Positions 58,060-64,000 of a stretch of 64,000 nucleotides of DNA are shown here, piece after piece. Origin of the DNA: Chamaecyparis obtusa (taxonomy: Eukaryota > Streptophyta > Pinopsida > Cupressales > Cupressaceae); the NCBI GenBank assembly GCA_027943335.1, contig BSBK01002929.1:1047001-1111000 (forward strand). Reading direction: 5' to 3'. The notes below the pieces were generated by a model. The model worked only from the letters and a program-made list of their open reading frames with translations. It was not told the DNA's origin and made no database searches. Numbering within the stretch: position 1 is the stretch's first letter; each line of letters begins with the position of its first letter. A program made the translations under genes and the position numbers.

Positions 58060-61000
58060 ATGGCCAGCAGTATCAAAGTAGAAGACAGACTCGAAGGTGC
58101 GTCTAACTTCTTCTCATGGAAAATTCAAATTCTTACTCTACTTCAAGAACTAGAGTTGGATTCGTATGTTGAAGAAAACACAAACATGCCTGAGGAAGAA
58201 CCGGAAAAAGCAACTTGGAAAAGACGTAACAATAAAGCAAAGAAAATTATAATCGATGCTGTTAAAGACCATATTCTCCCCTCCATAGCAAGACTAAAAA
58301 CCGCCTATGAAGTTTTCAAGACTATCCAAGAGACATTTGAGATTAACAATACAAGCAGATTGCTTACCCTCAAACAACAACTGCTAAATCTCAAAATGAA
58401 CAAAAGGGAATCAATTACATCTTACTTTCTTCGGATTTCAGAACTAAGGGATCAACTATCCACCATTGGAAATAATGTTGATGACATGGAGCTAACACTA
58501 ATTGCTCTTAGAGGACTACCCATCACATGGGAATCCTTCATTCAATGTATAACCGGACGTCCATCTCTACCCAAGTTTGATCAACTGAAGAATGATTGCA
58601 CTCAAAAGGAATCTCGATTAATATCAAGAAGAATCAGGCCTACCAAAGGAAATGAGATTCAAGCTCTTCACACCCACTCAAACTTCAAAAGCAATAAAAG
58701 GAAGTTCAAACACAAGAAAGGAAATCCTAACACAATCCATGTGGGGAATCCAAATAAAACTCACAAACGAGACTTCTCCAAAATACAATGTTTCAAATGT
58801 GATAAGTTTGGTCATACACATAGATACTGTCCCGAGAAGCAGAAAATACAAGCAGCATTAGCAGAAGTAAAAGGAGCAAGAATATCACTATTCTTCTTAG
58901 CATTATCAAGTGAAGTTAACTCAAGCAAAAATACATGGATAATTGATAGTGGAGCTTCTCGACATATAACAGGATTCAGAGATCAATTTGAAACCTTAAA
59001 AGAAGATTCCTCTGAAGAAGTTACAATTGGAGACAACTCCACCTATCCGGCAAAAGGAATCGGGACCTGCTCTATCAAGTTGAAATCTGGGACTACTCTA
59101 CTATTGAAAGATGTTCTATTTGTACTAGGTATAAAAAGGAACATAGTCTCCATCTCTAGCTTAGTCGATCAAGGCTATCATGTCACATTCCAAGAAAATA
59201 AAGTTTTAATATGGACAAAGAACTCCAATATTAAAAATGCTATCTCCTTAGGATATAGAGATGGAAGCCTATACAAAGTAGGAAATAGTATCAAATCAGC
59301 TCTAAGTCATGAAGTACCCAATACTAATGAACTCTGGCATCGAAGACTAGGTCATATCGGGTTTAGTGCTCTTCCCTCCCTTAAGAATATTACTACAGGA
59401 ATTCCAAATTTAAATTCAAATCATTCAAGCACTTGTAAAGGATGTGCCCTAGGTAAAAATATAAAAAAATCCTTTCCATCTAGTGAACATAAAACAAAAG
59501 GTACATTGGAACTCATTCACACTGACTTGTGCGGACCTTTGTCGACTCTCTCACTAGGAGGTTATTCATACTATGTGATCTTCATTGATGATTATTCCAA
59601 AAAAACATGGATTTATTTTCTTAAACTAAAAGAATCAAATGAAGTGTTATCCAAATTCAAAGAATTCAAAGCATTAGTTGAAAATCAAACTGGGAGAAAG
59701 ATAAAGATCCTAAGGTCAGATAATGGAGGTGAATATATTTCTGAAAATTTTAAAGAGTTTTGTACATCTGTTGGGATTAAGAGGGAGTATACAGTACCTT
59801 CTAATCCTCAATAGAATGGAGTAGCTGAAAGGAAAAATAGAATTATCATTGAAGCCGCTAAAGCCATGATGCACGACCAAAATTTGCACACTTCGTTTTG
59901 GGCCGAAGCATCGAACACTGTTGTATACATTCAGAACAGATGCCCACACTCTATTCTAGAAAATATCACTCCTGAGGAAGCCTTTACAGGAAAGAAACCT
60001 GATCTAAGTCATCTCAGAATCTTTGGATGTCCTGTTTACATTCATATTCCCAAAGAGAAAAGAACCAAACTAGACCCTTCCGAAAAAAGAGGAATATTTG
60101 TTGGCTACAGTGAAACTACCAAAGGGTGCAGGGTATATATACCAGGACAAAAATCCATTGAAGTTAGTAAAGACATCAAGTTTGAAGAGGACACTACTAT
60201 AAAGATTTCCATTTCCACTGAAGGAGGATCAAATGAGAATCAGAGGGAGAACATTACAGAATATGATGAAATTGAGAATCAGAGGGAGAATGTTCCTCTA
60301 AACAATGAGAATGAAAGAGAAAACATAACAGAAAACCTTAAACCTAATTCATCTCATCTTGAAGATGTTGACATTTCTAACAACAAGAAAAGACCCTTAT
60401 GGGCTAGAAAAATGTTTGAGGAAAACAATGTTGAACCTGATGAGATATCCAAAGCAAATAAAAGAACAAGGAATCAAAAATGTTATCTTGCAATAATGGC
60501 AGAACTGACTAAAATAGAACCGGCTAATGTAAAAGAAGCCCTAACATGTCAAGCATGAAAAGATGCAATGATTGAAGAATACCAATCTATTATTAAAAAT
60601 GATGTTTGGGAAATAGTCCCTAGACCAAAAGGGAAAACCGTCATTTCCTCTAAATAGTTATTCAAAATCAAATATGCTTCTAATGGCAGTATTGAAAAAC
60701 ACAAAGCCAAATTTGTTGCCAGGGGTTTCTCTCAAAAGGCTGGAATTGATTACGAAGAAACATTTGCACCAGTTGCTCGCTACACATCTGTAAGAACCAT
60801 CATAGCCATTGCAGCATCCAAAGGATGGAAGATTCACCAAATGGATGTAAAAACAGCATTTCTAAATGGAATCATAGAAGAAGAAGTATACATAGAACAA
60901 CCAGAAGGAGTCATCACCCATGACAATAATTATATTTGCAAATTGAAGAAAGCACTCTACGGTCTTAAACAAGCTCCCAGGGCTTGGTATGAACGTATAG

Positions 61001-62040
61001 ATAAGTATCTATCCAAGTTAGGGTACTCCAAGAATGAAGTCGATCCAAATATATACTTCAAAATGTCCAAAGGAGAAATGGTAATTATAGTTCTATATGT
61101 TGATGATCTCCTAATTACTGGAGAAGATCATCTTATTGCAAAATGCAAACAAGAACTTACCAATGAATTTGATATGAAAGATCTAGGATTATTGCATTAC
61201 TTCTTAGGATTAGAAGTAGTACTGAAAGAAGACTACATTTTTCTAAATCAAAGGAAATACACTATGGATATATTAACCAGATTTGGCATGAAGGAATGTA
61301 AACCCTTAACCACTCCGATGGAAATTAATCTTCACAAGCTCAAAGAAGATGCTACAGATTCCGAGCCTACAAACTCTTCCTACTACAGACAACTAATTGG
61401 ATCTCTTATGTTCTTGGTAAACACTCGTCCGGATATCTGCTATGCCACGAATGTATTAAGTCATTTCATGTGCGAACCTAAGAAGATTCATTTATCTACT
61501 GCTAAACATATTCTGAGGTACTTATGCGGTACAACTGAATTAGGTCTAAAGTATGAAAAAGTTGAGATACAACTCCAAGGATTCACTGACTCTGATTGGG
61601 CCGGAGACTCTATTGATCGTAAAAGTACTACAGGATGTTGCTTCAGTCTCGGATCTGCAATGATTTCTTGGTTCAGTAGAAAACAGTTAGCAGTTGCTCA
61701 GAGTTCCACCGAAGCAGAGTACATGGCTGCATCTATGGGTGCTCGTGAAGCAGTATGGTTAAGGAAGCTTCTATTTGGATTGTTTGGTAAGCCACTACAA
61801 CCTACAATAGTTTACTGTGACAATCAAAGTTGCATTAAACTTTCTGTAAACCCGGTTTTTCATAACCGCTCCAAACACATAGAGATTCCTTATCACTATA
61901 TAAGAGACATGGTAGACAGAGATATTATCAAACTCGTCTACATAAGTACTAAAGAACAGAATGCTGATATTCTTACCAAGCCTCTTGCGAAGTTGAAAAT
62001 TGAGTACTTCAGACAGAAACTTGGTATGATTAAGTTGTGA
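58060..62040 (+). pseudogene. copia gag-pol polyprotein with three nonsense codons
   Basis: One frame of 1326 codons starts at ATG 58060. Gag occupies about residues 1-240. Then: zinc knuckle CFKCDKFGHTHRYC (244-257); protease DSGASRH (296-302); integrase zinc finger from H427 and triad D489, D554, E590 (35 residues between the last two); RT catalytic YVDD (1013-1016); RNase H DSDWAGD (from 1177) and STEAEY, ending LTKPLAKLK. Stops interrupt at codons 585 (TAG), 833 (TGA) and 866 (TAG), each where the family has Gln or Trp. No frameshift was seen, so decay is recent. Confidence 0.95.
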
Positions 62041-62195
62041 TTAATTGCTGAGATTCTATCTCCTTATGTAATTTATATATTCATGAATAAAATTGAAATT
62101 TAATATTGCAATATTTTGTGTATTGAAAGATGACGATCTTTCTTGTGTGCAAAAATCACTATTGTAAGGTGACAATCTTCAATAGCTTGATTTTG

Positions 62196-62560
62196 GTTAT
62201 CCTCTAACCTAGTTCCGAATTTAGTCGGGGGTTATGGTAACAAAAGGTTCAAGTTTTGATTCGGATTGCGCCGAATATCTTGATACCTATATGCTATAGT
62301 TATCCTCTAATCTAGTTCCGAATTTAGTCGAGAATTATGATAACAAGAGGTTCAAGTTTTGATTTGGATTGCGCCAAATATCTTGATACCTATATGCTAT
62401 AGTTATGCTCTAATCTAGTTACAAATTTAGTCAGGGGTTATGATAACAAGAGGTTCAAGTTTTGATTCGGATTGTGCCGAATATCTTGATACCTACATTT
62501 ATCACTAAATCCAGTTCCGAATAAGTCGGGGATTGTGATAATCAAGGATTCAATAAAAAC
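62196..62560 (+). repeat. 103-bp tandem array, three and a half units
   Basis: Units beginning GTTATCCTCTAA and containing TAGTTCCGAATTTAGTCG and GATTCGGATTGCGCCGAAT start at 62196, 62299 and 62402, with a partial copy from about 62498. They lie between the polyprotein stop and the polypurine tract. Confidence 0.92.
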
Positions 62561-62600
62561 TCATAACTTTGCTTATCAATCCTCTCTCACTAAGAGGGAG
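62561..62600 (+). promoter_or_regulatory. polypurine tract of copia element
   Basis: TAAGAGGGAG at 62591-62600 immediately precedes the 3' LTR. Confidence 0.85.
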
Positions 62601-63142
62601 TGTTAATTTATAGTATCGATTTGATTGACTCTATTGTCATGATCAATCGATCATATATATTATCCTTTATCCCGTTGATCATATATATTCGAAGTGATAT
62701 TATTAACGACTGCTGTTATCGGGACTGTTTAAATCTGACAGAACCGCTGCTATTGATCATGGTGTTACGATAACCATAATCGGTGATTATCGTAACACAT
62801 CATTAAATGTGTTACGATAATCATCGACTATGATTATTTGTAATACATCATTCGTAGCACATCATCCGTAATCTCCTTGAAACAGTGCGGGTGTAATAAA
62901 AGGCATGGCCGTATAAGATCACATGGCCCGACATGGCTCAAGCAACGAAGGTTCATGTCCTTACACGGTCATGACCATTCACATATTTATTTATATGCAG
63001 TCGTATGAGCAGGGAAAGACAATCAATCATCAAGGCATTGTCTTCTCCTCTGCAACACACAGCAATATAAACCAGCAAAATATTATTAACAGAATATAAA
63101 TAATAAACGAATTTTCTCTATCAAGATCCTAAATTCCTAACA
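62601..63142 (+). repeat. 3' LTR of copia element
   Basis: 542 bp, lacks a 3-bp unit present in the 5' LTR near 57529. Ends TTCCTAACA before the CAGGA flank. Confidence 0.95.
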
Positions 63143-63765
63143 CAGGAAACCACAATCTTTTTAAAAACAAATCAAAAAATGTGTGAAACAACTCTATTCA
63201 CAAAGCACAACACCCTTGTCGCAGCAGAAATGGTGAAAAACCCACAATTTTGATGAAAAATCATGCTAAAAATAGGAACTTAAGAATGCAAGCTGAAAAA
63301 TCAGATTGTAGGGATCGAAAGGGCACAGCAAAACTTTGTCGCACGACACTAAGAGAAGTGGAAACCATCAACGTGAACCAGAAACTTTTTGCAGCTCTGA
63401 AAATCCAAGTCGCAACTTGCTTCCAAAAACGGCACAAAAAACTTCGACACTCAAAAAATGCAGCACTCATAAAATGGCACGGATTAACATACGTGATTTT
63501 TGAAAAATATCACCAAAAAACTCTCTAAAAAGAAACAGATGATTTACAAAGATCAGACGCGATTATCTTTTGCAGAAGGAAAAGCAATCAATGGCGCCGA
63601 AATGCTTCACAAAAGTTTTCATTTTTCTAATTCAAATCCACGAAAAAAGCCAACTGATTTTAACAGTGAAAAAATCCCACGATTTTTTTTTTAAAATCAA
63701 TCAAATATCTTCAAATAAAATGAACACAATTTTTATTATCAAAAAATTGCCAAAACAATAAATCT
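63143..63765 (-). other. leader of minus-strand copia element
   Basis: A-rich on the plus strand and non-coding. Continues the leader sequence interrupted at 57430. Short frames here have no recognised domain. Confidence 0.55.
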
Positions 63766-63777
63766 GCTCTAATAACA
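63766..63777 (-). promoter_or_regulatory. primer binding site of minus-strand copia
   Basis: Minus-strand TGTTATTAGAGC; two changes from TGGTATCAGAGC, followed by AGA as in many copia elements. Confidence 0.65.
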
Positions 63778-64000
63778 TGATATGATAATCAATAAATTAC
63801 AAAGGAGAGGAATACTCCTTAAAAGAGTGATTACAGAAGATCTTTCCATAACGGAAACGATCGAGAACTAAAGCAATAAAAGAAAGTATCTAAATACTAA
63901 CTAACTGACTTACATGACCATTATAAGCTAAATAAAACAATATTAGTTTAATAGCAGTGAAGCCTAGAAAGTCTTGTTAAGGAGCTAAATCTCTACTTGT
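63778..64000 (-). repeat. 5' LTR of minus-strand copia, partial
   Basis: Begins TGATATGATAATC next to the primer site and runs off the window. No matching copy was found at the left end of the element. Confidence 0.55.

Larger units (their letters stand above)
57431..63142 (+). mobile_element. nearly complete copia element
   Basis: 5712 bp with LTRs 57431-57975 (545 bp) and 62601-63142 (542 bp), both TGTTAATTTATAG to TTCCTAACA. Flanks CAAGA and CAGGA match at 4 of 5 bases. Primer site, a single polyprotein frame, a tandem array and a polypurine tract are in the normal order. The LTRs differ at about 28 positions by eye (about 95 percent identity). The target is the leader of the older minus-strand copia element. 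Confidence 0.95.
53265..64000 (-). mobile_element. decayed copia element, minus strand, with nested insertions
   Basis: In minus-strand order: LTR (64000-63778, running off the window), primer site, long leader (63765-57100, split by another copia element), gag, protease, integrase and RT. The RT is cut off near 53290 and no RNase H or 3' LTR follows, so the left end is truncated. A SINE interrupts gag. Frames are broken many times. Confidence 0.8.

Noticed and set aside
63250..63528. 92-codon plus-strand frame
   Set aside because: Falls in the leader of the minus-strand copia element; no recognisable domain.

Overview
This window reads as plant nuclear DNA, most likely from a gymnosperm with a very large genome (inference). 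It is AT-rich and almost wholly made of transposable elements inserted into one another. The only convincing host gene is two exons, on the minus strand, of plastid diaminopimelate epimerase (DapF), separated by an intron of about 20.2 kb (24337-44563). No organism-specific marker was seen, so the species is not claimed.

Layout. 1-1696: tail of a Ty1/copia element (end of RNase H, tandem array, polypurine tract, 3' LTR). 2074-9851: minus-strand non-autonomous LTR element (Element I) with an unknown ORF, split by a 3.55 kb hAT transposon (4056-7605) and a solo copia LTR (7649-8446). 11992-16204 and 17820-21099: two decayed same-strand ORF sets of one unrecognised protein family, the first split by a solo LTR (14337-15339). 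24252-24336: DapF exon. 25556-40124: Element II, a minus-strand relative of Element I in LTR end sequence and lack of gag-pol. Its left LTR holds a plus-strand hAT element (26962-34299), which holds a gag-only copia element (27353-30740), and separately a 1.19 kb hAT-like MITE (34568-35757). 44564-44743: second DapF exon. 44879-50992: plus-strand non-coding LTR element whose 5' LTR holds a short minus-strand non-coding LTR element (45913-48103). 53265-64000: decayed minus-strand copia element (gag, protease, integrase, RT) carrying a tRNA-derived SINE. Its leader holds a nearly complete plus-strand copia element (57431-63142) disabled by three nonsense codons.

The insertions can be placed with target-site duplications: AGGAA, GTGAG, ATATT exact; CAAGA/CAGGA, GGTTG/GGCTG and TCGTG/TCATG imperfect; and 8 bp for the three hAT elements. 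This gives a relative insertion order for the DapF intron. Five LTR elements of different families carry a tandem array between their coding (or internal) region and the polypurine tract. The most novel-looking items are the unknown ORFs of Elements I and II and the two-copy unknown ORF family at 12-21 kb. No bacterial-type system, CRISPR array, rRNA or functional tRNA gene was seen.
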